A stretch of DNA of 64,000 nt from NCBI RefSeq assembly GCF_037153975.1, contig NZ_JBBAYJ010000007.1, forward strand, positions 90,813-154,812. Reading direction: 5' to 3'. Below, one piece after another: positions 8,220-16,377 of this stretch (the first letter of the stretch is position 1; each line of letters begins with the position of its first letter). Source of the stretch: Aquipuribacter sp. SD81. GTDB taxonomy: Bacteria; Actinomycetota; Actinomycetes; Actinomycetales; JBBAYJ01. The position numbers and the translations under genes were made by a program. The notes under the pieces are model-generated. The model was given only the letters and a program-made list of their open reading frames with translations, did not search any database and was not told where the DNA came from.

Positions 8220-8609
8220 GTGGGCGAGATGCAGATCGGCGAGCTCGCCGCCCGGTCCGGCATGTCGCTCAACACGCTGCGGCACTACGACGAGGTGGGC
8301 CTCGTCAGCCCGTCGCGTCGCAGCCCGGGCGGGTTCCGGCTGTACTCCGAGGAGGACCTGACGCGGCTGCTCCTCATCCGCCGCATGAAGCCGCTCGGGT
8401 ACGGCCTGGAGGAGATGCGCGCCCTGCTCGAGGTCGTGGACCGCCTGGCCGCCAGCAGCGGCCCGGACGCGGCGGCGCTGCGCGGCGAGCTGGACGACGT
8501 GCTCGCGGGCGCCCGGGAGCGGCGGGCGCGGCTGGCCCGGACGCTGGAGATGGCGGACGAGTTCGTGTCCCTGCTCGAGGACCACGCGCGGGCTCCTGCG
8601 AGCGGCTGA
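8220..8609 (+). CDS. MerR family transcriptional regulator
   Basis: A 129-residue regulator with the N-terminal winged helix typical of MerR: QIGELAARSGMSLNTLRHYD, EVGLVSPSRR and GGFRLYSEEDLTRLLLIRRM. A dimerisation coiled coil follows (LLEVVDRLAAS... to LEMADEFVSLLED). There is no cysteine cluster, so a metal or redox sensor is unlikely and the inducer is unknown. The start is GTG 8220 or ATG 8229; both keep the DNA-binding domain. It lies between the sugar operon and the acyltransferase, and a dyad begins at its stop codon, suggesting that it controls the acyltransferase or itself. Confidence 0.88.
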   Translation: MGEMQIGELAARSGMSLNTLRHYDEVGLVSPSRRSPGGFRLYSEEDLTRLLLIRRMKPLGYGLEEMRALLEVVDRLAASSGPDAAALRGELDDVLAGARERRARLARTLEMADEFVSLLEDHARAPASG

Positions 8610-8635
8610 ACCTACTCTCGGGTGAGGGTAGGTTC
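8608..8635 (+). promoter_or_regulatory. MerR-type operator dyad overlapping the acyltransferase promoter
   Basis: GAACCTAC (8608-8615) and GTAGGTTC (8628-8635) form a perfect 8-bp inverted repeat around a 12-base centre that is itself nearly symmetric. The right arm contains TAGGTT (8629-8634), a TANNNT -10 box at -12 to -7 of GTG 8641. MerR proteins usually bind such dyads within the promoter spacer and twist the DNA. The pairing of this site with the adjacent regulator is inferred from position. Confidence 0.55.
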
Positions 8636-8640
8636 ACCGG

Positions 8641-9675
8641 GTGGGCACCGGCAGGTCCTCCTCGGGAGCGCGCGAGCGGTCCGGGACAGGCGGTGCCCAC
8701 GGCGCCGCCGTCGCCCCGGCCCCCGCGCCGCGCGAGCACTGGATGGACGTGGTCCGCGGGGTGGCGGTCTCGCTCGTCGTCCTCCTGCACGCCGCGGTCA
8801 TCGTCGAGGGCCGCGGCGAGCTCCCCGTGCCGGCGTGGGTCGACACCGCGAACGACGTCGTCGCCCCGTTCCGCATCCCCCTCCTCGTCATGCTGTCGGG
8901 GATGCTCCTGGGGCCGTCGCTGGCGAAGGGCTCGCGGCGCTTCCTCGTCGGGAAGCTGCGGGCGATCGGCTGGCCGTACCTCGTGTGGACCGGGGTGTTC
9001 GTCGTGGTGACGACGCGCGTCGAGGACACCGCGGCCTTCCTCGCCGGGTCGACGTACCTGTGGTACCTGCTCTTCCTCCTCGCCTACTACGTGGCCGCCT
9101 GGGCGCTGCGTCCGGTGCCCGCCTGGCTCGTGGCGGCGGCGGCGTACACCGGCGCGGTGCTGGCTCCCGAGGACACGAAGTACCTCGAGCGCCTGCTCTA
9201 CCTCTTCGCCCTCTTCCTTCTGGGGCACGTCGTCGCCGGTGTCCTGCGCGCGGGCGGGCGGTTCCGGACCTCGCCGTGGACCCTCGTGGCCGGCGTCGCC
9301 CTCCTCGGGCTGCAGGTCGTGCTGCCCGCGCCGCTCGCCGGGTACGGGCCGGGGACGCTGCCCGCCACCCTCGGGGGCTTCCTCCTGCTGTCGCGCCTCG
9401 CGCAGCTGACGGCCGGGTCGCGGCCGGCGGCGCCGCTGCGCTACGTGGGGGAGAGCTCCCTCGTGTACTACGTGTCGCACTTCCCGGTGATGCTCGTCGC
9501 CTCGGCGGTCGTCACCCGGACCGGCCTGGACGACGGGACCGCGGTGGCGCTCGCGTGCGCGGTCGTCGCCTTCGGCGTCGGCACCGTCCTCGCCGCGCAG
9601 CGCGGCCGGCCGGCCGTCCGCTGGCTGTTCCTCGCCCCCTGGGGCGACCCGTCCCGCGCGGGGCCACGCGTGTGA
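8641..9675 (+). CDS. Membrane acyltransferase (acyltransferase 3 family)
   Basis: A 344-residue polytopic membrane protein. It has about ten hydrophobic segments and begins after a Ser/Gly/Ala-rich cytoplasmic tail with EHWMDVVRGVAVSLVVLLHA, where the conserved Arg and His of the family lie. YVGESSLVYYVSHFPVMLV is the typical C-terminal segment. Family members transfer acetyl or succinyl groups to extracytoplasmic sugars, so it may O-acylate the polysaccharide built by neighbouring genes. There is no Shine-Dalgarno before GTG 8641; the TAGGTT box 12 bases upstream suggests a leaderless message under the MerR-type dyad. Confidence 0.82.
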   Translation: MGTGRSSSGARERSGTGGAHGAAVAPAPAPREHWMDVVRGVAVSLVVLLHAAVIVEGRGELPVPAWVDTANDVVAPFRIPLLVMLSGMLLGPSLAKGSRRFLVGKLRAIGWPYLVWTGVFVVVTTRVEDTAAFLAGSTYLWYLLFLLAYYVAAWALRPVPAWLVAAAAYTGAVLAPEDTKYLERLLYLFALFLLGHVVAGVLRAGGRFRTSPWTLVAGVALLGLQVVLPAPLAGYGPGTLPATLGGFLLLSRLAQLTAGSRPAAPLRYVGESSLVYYVSHFPVMLVASAVVTRTGLDDGTAVALACAVVAFGVGTVLAAQRGRPAVRWLFLAPWGDPSRAGPRV

Positions 9676-9730
9676 CGAGGTGTCGCAGAAGGGCGTCCCG
9701 AGCGGCGCCCAGCCGCTAGCCTCACGGGGT

Positions 9731-9753
9731 CCGGGTGGGTGCGGCCCACCCGG
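9731..9753 (+). terminator. Hairpin after the acyltransferase gene
   Basis: A 9-bp perfect stem (CCGGGTGGG and CCCACCCGG) with a 5-base loop lies 55 bases after the acyltransferase stop and 79 bases before the cysQ start. It is probably a terminator, although its place in front of a sulfur operon also allows an attenuator role. Confidence 0.45.
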
Positions 9754-9832
9754 CGTGCTCTTGCAGGACGGACTGCACGTGACGGCGCCGGACCTGCCTG
9801 CGCCCGTCGGGTGCGACGGAGGAGATCGAACG

Positions 9833-10585
9833 GTGCGAGACGACGAGCTGGCGGTGTCCCTCGCCGCCGCGGCGGGCGGACGCCTGCTCGAGGTGCGCTC
9901 CAGCGACCTCGAGGGGACGGCGCTCAAGGCGGAGGGCGACCGGGCGGCCCAGGAGGTGCTCGCCCGGCTGCTCGCCGAGCACCGGCCGGGCGACGCCGTC
10001 CTGAGCGAGGAGGCCGCCGACGACCCCTCCCGGCTCGGCGCCGACCGGGTGTGGATCATCGACCCGCTCGACGGCACGAGGGAGTTCTCCGAGCGCCCGC
10101 GCGAGGACTGGGCGGTGCACGTCGCGCTGTGGGCCGACGGCGAGCTCGTCGCCGGCGCCGTCACGCAGCCCGCGGCCGACGTCGTCCACAGCACGCGGGA
10201 CGAGACGGACCTGGTGCCGCCGGGGGACCGGCTGCGGCTGGCCGTGAGCCGGTCCCGCCCGCCCGCCTTCGTCCAGCGGCTCGCCGACGCCCTCGACGCG
10301 GAGCTCGTGGCCATGGGCTCCGCCGGGGTCAAGGCGATGTCCGTGCTGCGCGGGGAGACCGACGCCTACGTGCACGCCGGCGGGCAGTACGAGTGGGACT
10401 CGGCGGCGCCCGTGGCGGTCGCCCGGGCGGCCGGCCTGCACACGAGCCGGGTCGACGGCTCCCCGCTGCGCTACAACCAGCCCGACCCGTACCTGCCGGA
10501 CCTCGTCGTCTGCCACCCGCAGGTCGCCGACCGGGTCCTCGACGCCATCCGACTCCAGCTCGACGAGGTGAGCACCGCGCCATGA
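9833..10585 (+). CDS. cysQ: 3'(2'),5'-bisphosphate nucleotidase
   Basis: A 250-residue member of the inositol monophosphatase superfamily. It hydrolyses adenosine 3',5'-bisphosphate (PAP), the by-product of PAPS-dependent sulfotransferases, and can also act on PAPS. The metal-binding motifs are LSEEAADD and WIIDPLDGTREF, and the C-terminal GGQYEWDSAAPVAVARAAG is the third motif. GTG 9833 is chosen because GGAGGAGA precedes it by nine bases; an in-frame GTG at 9779 would add 18 residues. It overlaps cysD as ATGA, so it is the first gene of cysQ-cysD-cysN. With four sulfotransferases in the window, removal of PAP is a likely reason for this linkage. Confidence 0.92.
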   Translation: MRDDELAVSLAAAAGGRLLEVRSSDLEGTALKAEGDRAAQEVLARLLAEHRPGDAVLSEEAADDPSRLGADRVWIIDPLDGTREFSERPREDWAVHVALWADGELVAGAVTQPAADVVHSTRDETDLVPPGDRLRLAVSRSRPPAFVQRLADALDAELVAMGSAGVKAMSVLRGETDAYVHAGGQYEWDSAAPVAVARAAGLHTSRVDGSPLRYNQPDPYLPDLVVCHPQVADRVLDAIRLQLDEVSTAP

Positions 10586-11493
10586 CCGCCCCGCGCCAGT
10601 ACCGGCTGTCCCAGCTGCAGGCCCTCGAGGCCGAGGCGATCTTCATCATGCGCGAGGTCTGCGCGGAGCTGGAGCGGCCCGTCCTGCTCTTCTCCGGCGG
10701 CAAGGACTCCATCGTCATGCTGAGGCTCGCCGAGAAGGCGTTCCACCCGGGCAGGATCCCCTTCCCGGTCATGCACGTCGACACGGGCCACAACTTCGCC
10801 GAGGTGCTCGACTTCCGGGACCGCCGCGCCGCGGAGCTCGGGGTCAACCTGCTCGTCGCGAGCGTGCAGGAGGCCATCGACAACGGCACGGTCACCGAGC
10901 CGCCGGACGGCACCCGCAACCGCATCCAGACGCCGGTCCTGCTCGACGCCCTGGAGAAGTACCGCTTCACCGCGATCTTCGGCGGCGCCCGGCGCGACGA
11001 GGACAAGGCGCGGGCCAAGGAGCGGATCTTCTCCTTCCGCGACGAGTTCGGGCAGTGGGACCCCAAGAACCAGCGGCCCGAGCTGTGGAACCTCTACAAC
11101 GGGCGGATCCACACCGGCGAGAGCATCCGCGTGTTCCCGCTGTCCAACTGGACCGAGCTGGACATCTGGCAGTTCATCGCCCGCGAGGGCATCGAGCTGC
11201 CGTCCATCTACTACGCGCACGAGCGCGAGGTGTTCGAGCGCAACGGGATGCTGTTCGGCGTCCACGAGGTGTGCCGGCCCCGACCGGGGGAGGAGGTGCG
11301 GACCGAGCGCGTCCGCTACCGCACCGTCGGCGACGCCAGCCTCACCGCCGCCGTCCGCAGCGACGCGGACACGGTCGAGAAGGTCGTCGAGGAGGTGGCG
11401 GTCACGCGGATCACGGAGCGCGGCGCCACCCGGGGCGACGACAAGTTCAGCGAGGCCGCCATGGAGGACCGCAAGCGCGAGGGGTACTTCTGA
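10582..11493 (+). CDS. cysD: Sulfate adenylyltransferase subunit 2
   Basis: A 303-residue ATP sulfurylase small subunit, which adenylates sulfate to APS with GTP hydrolysis supplied by CysN. The PP-loop SGGKDS is at residues 38-43. Other family blocks are PFPVMHVDTGHNFAEVLDFR, FGGARRDEDKARAKERIFSF, NLYNGRIHTGESIRVFPLSN, WTELDIWQFIAREGIELPSI and the C-terminal EAAMEDRKREGYF. The ATG overlaps the cysQ stop and the stop is one base before cysN, so expression is coupled. Confidence 0.97.
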   Translation: MTAPRQYRLSQLQALEAEAIFIMREVCAELERPVLLFSGGKDSIVMLRLAEKAFHPGRIPFPVMHVDTGHNFAEVLDFRDRRAAELGVNLLVASVQEAIDNGTVTEPPDGTRNRIQTPVLLDALEKYRFTAIFGGARRDEDKARAKERIFSFRDEFGQWDPKNQRPELWNLYNGRIHTGESIRVFPLSNWTELDIWQFIAREGIELPSIYYAHEREVFERNGMLFGVHEVCRPRPGEEVRTERVRYRTVGDASLTAAVRSDADTVEKVVEEVAVTRITERGATRGDDKFSEAAMEDRKREGYF

Positions 11494-11494
11494 C

Positions 11495-12808
11495 ATGAGC
11501 ACGACGAGCACGACGAGCACGACGAGCACGACGGCTGCGGCGGCGCACGTCGCCGGCATGGACATGGACCTGCTGCGCTTCGCCACCGCGGGCTCCGTCG
11601 ACGACGGCAAGAGCACGCTCATCGGGCGCCTGCTCTACGACACCAAGACGGTCTTCGAGGACCAGATCGAGTCGGTGGAGCGCGCCAGCCGCGACCGGGG
11701 CGACGAGTACGTCAACCTCGCGCTGCTGACCGACGGCCTGCGCGCCGAGCGCGAGCAGGGCATCACCATCGACGTGGCCTACCGCTACTTCGCCTCGCCC
11801 AGGCGCAAGTTCATCATCGCCGACACGCCCGGCCACATCCAGTACACCCGCAACATGGTGACGGGCGCCTCGACGGCCGACCTCGCGCTCATCCTCGTCG
11901 ACGCCCGCAAGGGCCTCGTCGAGCAGAGCCGCCGGCACGCCTTCCTCGCCACGCTGCTGCAGGTGCCGCACCTCGTGCTGTGCGTCAACAAGATGGACCT
12001 CGTCGGGTACGACCAGGGGGTCTTCGACGCCATCCAGCAGGAGTTCACCGACTTCGCGGCGAAGCTGCAGGTGCCGGACCTCGCGGTCATCCCCATGTCG
12101 GCGCTGCAGGGCGACAACGTCGTGCACCGCTCGGACAACATGCCGTGGTACCAGGGCTCGTCGCTGCTGCACCACCTGGAGAACGTCCACGTGGCCAGCG
12201 ACCGCAACCTCATCGACGCGCGCTTCGCCGTGCAGACGGTCATCCGCCCGCAGTCCGGGACGCACCTGGACTACCGCGGGTACGCGGGGCAGGTGAGCGG
12301 CGGCGTCTTCAAGCCGGGTGACGAGGTGATGGTCCTGCCGTCGGGGTTCACGACGACGATCGCGGCCATCGACACCGCGGACGGGCCGGTCGAGGAGGCC
12401 TTCCCCCCGATGTCGGTGACGATCCGCCTGTCCGACGAGCTCGACGTGTCGCGCGGCGACATGCTGTGCCGGCCGAGGAACGCCCCGACGCCGCGGCAGG
12501 ACGTCGAGGCGATGGTCTGCTGGATGGACGAGCAGGCCACCCTGCAGCCGGGCCGCAAGTACGCCCTCAAGCACACGACGCGGACGGTCCGTGCGCTGGT
12601 CAAGGAGCTGCAGTACCAGCTCGACGTCAACACGCTGCACCGCAACGAGGGCGCCACGCAGCTGGGGCTCAATGAGATCGGCCGCGTGCGGCTGCGGACC
12701 ACGCTGCCGCTGCTCGCCGACGAGTACCGGCGCAACCGGAGCACCGGCGGCTTCGTGCTCATCGACGAGGCGACGAACCGGACGGTGGCCGCCGGGATGG
12801 TGGTGTAG
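11495..12808 (+). CDS. cysN: Sulfate adenylyltransferase subunit 1 (GTPase)
   Basis: A 437-residue GTPase subunit of ATP sulfurylase with an EF-Tu-like architecture. The P-loop GSVDDGKST is at 33-41, DTPGH at 110-114 and NKMD at 165-168, followed by two beta-barrel domains. There is no C-terminal APS kinase, unlike the fused CysNC proteins of many bacteria, so PAPS synthesis needs a separate kinase. The N-terminus carries an odd (STT)n tract (residues 2-13) from a 9-base tandem repeat beginning near 11497. The stop lies close to a hairpin before the convergent beta-helix gene. Confidence 0.96.
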   Translation: MSTTSTTSTTSTTAAAAHVAGMDMDLLRFATAGSVDDGKSTLIGRLLYDTKTVFEDQIESVERASRDRGDEYVNLALLTDGLRAEREQGITIDVAYRYFASPRRKFIIADTPGHIQYTRNMVTGASTADLALILVDARKGLVEQSRRHAFLATLLQVPHLVLCVNKMDLVGYDQGVFDAIQQEFTDFAAKLQVPDLAVIPMSALQGDNVVHRSDNMPWYQGSSLLHHLENVHVASDRNLIDARFAVQTVIRPQSGTHLDYRGYAGQVSGGVFKPGDEVMVLPSGFTTTIAAIDTADGPVEEAFPPMSVTIRLSDELDVSRGDMLCRPRNAPTPRQDVEAMVCWMDEQATLQPGRKYALKHTTRTVRALVKELQYQLDVNTLHRNEGATQLGLNEIGRVRLRTTLPLLADEYRRNRSTGGFVLIDEATNRTVAAGMVV

Positions 12809-12827
12809 CCGGCCGGAGGCGGCCGGC
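12808..12827. terminator. Hairpin between convergent cysN and beta-helix gene
   Basis: GCCGGCC (12808-12814) and GGCCGGC (12821-12827) form a 7-bp stem with a 6-base loop, beginning in the cysN stop codon. It is a plausible terminator but short. Confidence 0.4.
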
Positions 12828-12837
12828 CCGCCGCCGC

Positions 12838-14415
12838 TCAGGTGGGCGTGACGTCCTCGCGGGCGACGTCCTGGAACTCCAGGTCGACGTCGTTCCCGCT
12901 CTCCGTGGGGAGGCGCAGGACGCCGATGCCGCAGCCGACGACCGTGCCCCGCAGGGTCGACCCGGTCCCGGCCAGCACGATCGCCCGGGCGCCCAGCTCG
13001 CCGCCGCCGTCGACCGTCGTGTCGGCCATGTCGACCGCCACGCCCTCGATGATCTCGATGCCGTAGGACTCGCCGAAGTCGGTGAGGCGCACGCCCCGGA
13101 TCGTCGTGTCGGACTTGCAGTGGATCCCGCGGCCCCCGACGCCCCGGATCTCGACGTCCTCCAGGACGGTCCCGCTGGCGCTCTCCTGCACGAGGATCCC
13201 CCACTCGTTGGAGTCCAGCACCGCCCCGCCGCGCACGACCACGTCGTTGGCGCGGATGTTGACCCCGCCCCACTTCATCGTCCCGCAGCCCGTCACGTCC
13301 GGGACGATCGTGATGCCGTGCCCCGGCTCGTGGGTGTCGATGCCCGTGGAGGTGGTGTCGCGCACGACCGGTGCCACGTAGATGTCCTCGGGCTCTCCCG
13401 TCTGCTGCATGGTGGGAAGGGGGGCGCCGTAGCCGTGGTCGGTGGTGAAGGCGTGGCGGACGCGCTCGATGGTGCCCGTGACCCGCAGGTCCCGGCTGGC
13501 CGACGTGCAGCTCACGCCGTAGCCGTAGTGGTCGTTCTCCTGGTCGTCGACGCAGTCGTGGATGTAGCAGTCGACCTCGCCGCCGACCGTGCCGAAGGTC
13601 CGCAGCGCGGCGGCGCCGCAGTCCCGCAGCTCGATCCCCCGCACGACGGGGTCGAGGACGAAGTCGAGCCGGACGAGGTTGGAGTAGGTCGCCACGGGGT
13701 CGGCGTTCTCCACCGCGCCGGCGCCGTCGAGGGTGAGCGCGGGCGCGAGGCCCACGCGGTGCGCCCGCGGCGCGTCGACGAGGGTCCGCACGAGCGGCTT
13801 GTCGACGACGACGGTGCCGTCGCCGACCTCCTCGACCCGGCGGAGCATGCCCATCTTGCTCTTGCCGACCTTCACCCAGTCGTCCGAGCACAGGTAGACC
13901 CAGTCGCCGACCGCGAGACCCTCGGTGTCGAGCTCGACGGTGTCGTCCCCGCGGTCGGCGCGCCCGACGGCCCGCACGCGCTCCTCGACCTCGCCGGAGC
14001 GACGCAGCGCGATCTCGTCGCCGACCATGTGCAGCACCGCGCCGGCCGGCAGGGTCAGCCGGGACACCGTCCACGGCACCACGAGCGTGCCGGAGATGAC
14101 GTGGGTGCCGGCCGGGACGACGACCTCGGCGTCGCCGGAGTCCAGGAGGGCCTGCAGCTCGGCGGTCGCGTCGGGCCCGGACGGGTCGGAGACGTTGCTC
14201 GGCAGCGCCTGCGCGGGCCCGGAGGGCGTCGGCGCGGCGGCCGGGCCCTCGGCGCCGGGACGCGCGAGGAGCGCGACGGCACCGCCACCGACGACGAGGG
14301 CCGCTGCGCCGGCGGCGAGCACGTGCCGGCGGTCGAGGTGCCGACCACCCTCCTCGGGCTCCTCCGTCGGCTCGACGTCGGGGAGCCGGAGGCGGTCCTC
14401 CCCACCGGGCGTCAC
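12838..14415 (-). CDS. Exported right-handed beta-helix protein (pectate-lyase-like fold)
   Basis: A 525-residue protein. Residues 29-52 (DRRHVLAAGAAALVVGGGAV, continuing ALLA) form a Tat-like signal or anchor. A short Pro/Ala linker follows, and then about 430 residues of short beta-rich turns typical of parallel beta-helices. Shared landmarks with the protein at 27083-29329 are YGYGVSCTS, RHAFTTDHGYG and [18 protein letters not shown]. Such folds are found in polysaccharide lyases, hydrolases and epimerases; His and Asp in the THEPG block are candidate catalytic residues, which is inference. The GTG start at 14415 overlaps the stop of a 17-codon upstream reading frame that has the strong ribosome site. 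Its place inside the polysaccharide locus suggests a polymer-processing role. Confidence 0.72.
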   Translation of the reverse strand: MTPGGEDRLRLPDVEPTEEPEEGGRHLDRRHVLAAGAAALVVGGGAVALLARPGAEGPAAAPTPSGPAQALPSNVSDPSGPDATAELQALLDSGDAEVVVPAGTHVISGTLVVPWTVSRLTLPAGAVLHMVGDEIALRRSGEVEERVRAVGRADRGDDTVELDTEGLAVGDWVYLCSDDWVKVGKSKMGMLRRVEEVGDGTVVVDKPLVRTLVDAPRAHRVGLAPALTLDGAGAVENADPVATYSNLVRLDFVLDPVVRGIELRDCGAAALRTFGTVGGEVDCYIHDCVDDQENDHYGYGVSCTSASRDLRVTGTIERVRHAFTTDHGYGAPLPTMQQTGEPEDIYVAPVVRDTTSTGIDTHEPGHGITIVPDVTGCGTMKWGGVNIRANDVVVRGGAVLDSNEWGILVQESASGTVLEDVEIRGVGGRGIHCKSDTTIRGVRLTDFGESYGIEIIEGVAVDMADTTVDGGGELGARAIVLAGTGSTLRGTVVGCGIGVLRLPTESGNDVDLEFQDVAREDVTPT

Positions 14416-14465
14416 GGGGTGTCCCCGTCCCGGTCGTCACGGCGCGCGCGGCCGGCGGTGGTCAT
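14412..14465 (-). CDS. Short upstream ORF (17 codons), coupled to the beta-helix gene
   Basis: An ATG at 14465 preceded by AGGAGGACAGCC opens a frame encoding MTTAGRARRDDRDGDTP. Its TGA overlaps the GTG of the beta-helix gene as GTGA. The downstream GTG has no ribosome site of its own, so ribosomes probably reach it by reinitiation. It may be a leader peptide, or the true N-terminus if a base has been lost here; the sequence does not decide. A TAACCT box at about 14509-14514 on this strand could be the promoter. Confidence 0.45.
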   Translation of the reverse strand: MTTAGRARRDDRDGDTP

Positions 14466-14670
14466 GGCTGTCCTCCTGCACGCGCGACGATCGTCCCGCC
14501 CCGCACAAGGTTACGGTCGCGCCGGGACCGACTTCGCCGGAATGCGGGGACCGGGCGCCGGAGCCTGTGCTGTACTTGGATCGACCGCCGGGCGTCGACG
14601 CCGAGTCCGCTCGAGCCCGTCTCACGGACCGCGTCGGCGGTCGGCACCGCTCTCGGATGGGGACCAGTAC

Positions 14671-16374
14671 ATGGCCGTCGCGCACCCTCGACTGGACGAC
14701 GACCCTCGCGCCGTCGAGCCCTCGCTCGGGCACCTCGCCCGCGGGGTCTGGCACCGGGCCGTCGTGGTGCTCGGCGTGGTCGTCGTGACCGTCGCCGTCG
14801 CCCTCGTCGTCACCGCGCAGTCCAGCCGGACCTACGAGGCCAGCGCCGAGGTGCGGGTGTCGTCCGGCAACCTGCCCTCCGCCGACGGCATGAGCTCGGC
14901 CGAGGCCAACACGCTCCTCGCCACGCAGGTGCAGTACCTGCAGTCCTCGCAGCTCGCCAACGACGTCGCGCAGCGCCTGGCCGGGGAGTTCGACGTCATC
15001 CAGGTGCTCGTCGAGGGGGTGCCGGAGAGCCAGGTGGCCACCATCACCGTGGTGTCGAGCAGCGCCGAGGGCGCCGCACGGGCGGCCAACACCTACGCCG
15101 TCGCCTACGACGAGCGCAGGGACGCCGCCGTCGTGGAGGAGGCGACGGCCCGCGCCCAGCAGACCGAGGGACAGGTCGAGCGGCTGCAGGCCCGGCTGGA
15201 GGAGCTGCAGGCGCAGATCGACGAGGAGACGGAGCGGGTCAACGGGGAGATCGCCCGCATCACGATCGCCCGCGACGCCGCCGCTCGCGTCGGCACGGTG
15301 CTGGAGCCCTCGGACGTCATCCAGCCGAACACGTCGTTCCTCAACGCCCTGCAGGGGCAGTACTCGGACACCGCCTCGCAGCTCGGCCTGGCCACCACCC
15401 GCCTGGAGGAGTACCGCCAGGTCGCGCAGGCCGCCAACGGCGGGGTCGCCATCGTGTCCGCCGCCGAGCCGCCGGCGGCTCCCTCCTCGCCCGGCGCGGC
15501 GCAGGTCGTCGCGCTCGCCGGCATCCTCGGCCTCGCGCTCGGGGTCGGCCTCGCGCTGCTCCTCACCGCGCTCGACCGCCGGCTGCGCAGCGCCCGGGAC
15601 GTCGCGGCCGTCGCCGGCCCGCTCGACACCGTCGGCCCCGCGGTCGGCCGTCCCGACCCCGCGGCCCTCACCGTCGACGGGATGTCGCTGCCCCCGCTCA
15701 CCGGCCGGACGGTCGACTCGTTCCTCGCCCCGGCGCTGTGGCTCGCGCAGGCCGTCGAGGGCTCCGGGCGCAACCGGGTCCTCGTCACCTCGCCGCGGGA
15801 GCCGCAGAGCGCGGCGCCCGCGCTCGCGGTGGCCCTGGCGCGCTGCGGCCGCTCGGTCGTGCTCGTGGACGCCGACCTCCGCAACCACGGCCCGGCCGTG
15901 CTCGACCCCACCCGTCGTCGCGGCCTGTCCGACGTGCTCCTCGGCGAGGTCCTGCTCGTCGACGTCCTCGTCGACGTCGAGGTGCCGGGCTCGGGCTCGC
16001 TGCGCATCGTCTCCGCCGGCCGGGAGGAGGCGGACCTCGCCGCCCTCGGCAGCTCGGAGATGGGCCGCCTGCTGGAGGTCCTCGGTCGCGACGCCGACGT
16101 GGTCGTCGTGTCGGGTGCTCCCTGCCGCGTGGGCCGCGAGCTCGACATCGCCCCCGTGGGCGTCGACGCCTCGCTCCTGCTCGTGACGCTCGGGGCCACC
16201 GTCCGCGACGACCTCGACCTCGCGGTCGCGCACGTCCAGCGCGCCGGCGCGCCCGCCCTCGGCGTGCTCGTGGTCGACCCCGACCTCCGCGGCACGGGGC
16301 ACGGGGCCGTGCCGGGCCGTCGCCGGGCGGCCTCCGACAGCTCGTCGGTGCCCAGCGGGTCCTCTGCGGGCTGA
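14671..16374 (+). CDS. Wzz/CapA-type chain-length protein with degenerate ATPase domain
   Basis: A 567-residue inner-membrane protein. The first membrane segment is at about residues 29-51, followed by an extracytoplasmic Wzz domain. A coiled coil (about 145-200; EATARAQQTEGQVERLQARL and following) comes next, then a second membrane segment at about 275-310, and a cytoplasmic P-loop-like domain. That domain keeps the Walker A'-like strand VVLVDADLR, as in bacterial tyrosine kinases, but the P-loop position reads VTSPREPQSAAPALA and lacks the Gly-Lys-Ser/Thr. ATP binding is therefore doubtful and it may act only as a scaffold. There is no tyrosine-rich tail. The start ATG 14671 is divergent from the beta-helix gene. 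Confidence 0.82.
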   Translation: MAVAHPRLDDDPRAVEPSLGHLARGVWHRAVVVLGVVVVTVAVALVVTAQSSRTYEASAEVRVSSGNLPSADGMSSAEANTLLATQVQYLQSSQLANDVAQRLAGEFDVIQVLVEGVPESQVATITVVSSSAEGAARAANTYAVAYDERRDAAVVEEATARAQQTEGQVERLQARLEELQAQIDEETERVNGEIARITIARDAAARVGTVLEPSDVIQPNTSFLNALQGQYSDTASQLGLATTRLEEYRQVAQAANGGVAIVSAAEPPAAPSSPGAAQVVALAGILGLALGVGLALLLTALDRRLRSARDVAAVAGPLDTVGPAVGRPDPAALTVDGMSLPPLTGRTVDSFLAPALWLAQAVEGSGRNRVLVTSPREPQSAAPALAVALARCGRSVVLVDADLRNHGPAVLDPTRRRGLSDVLLGEVLLVDVLVDVEVPGSGSLRIVSAGREEADLAALGSSEMGRLLEVLGRDADVVVVSGAPCRVGRELDIAPVGVDASLLLVTLGATVRDDLDLAVAHVQRAGAPALGVLVVDPDLRGTGHGAVPGRRRAASDSSSVPSGSSAG

Positions 16375-16377
16375 GGG

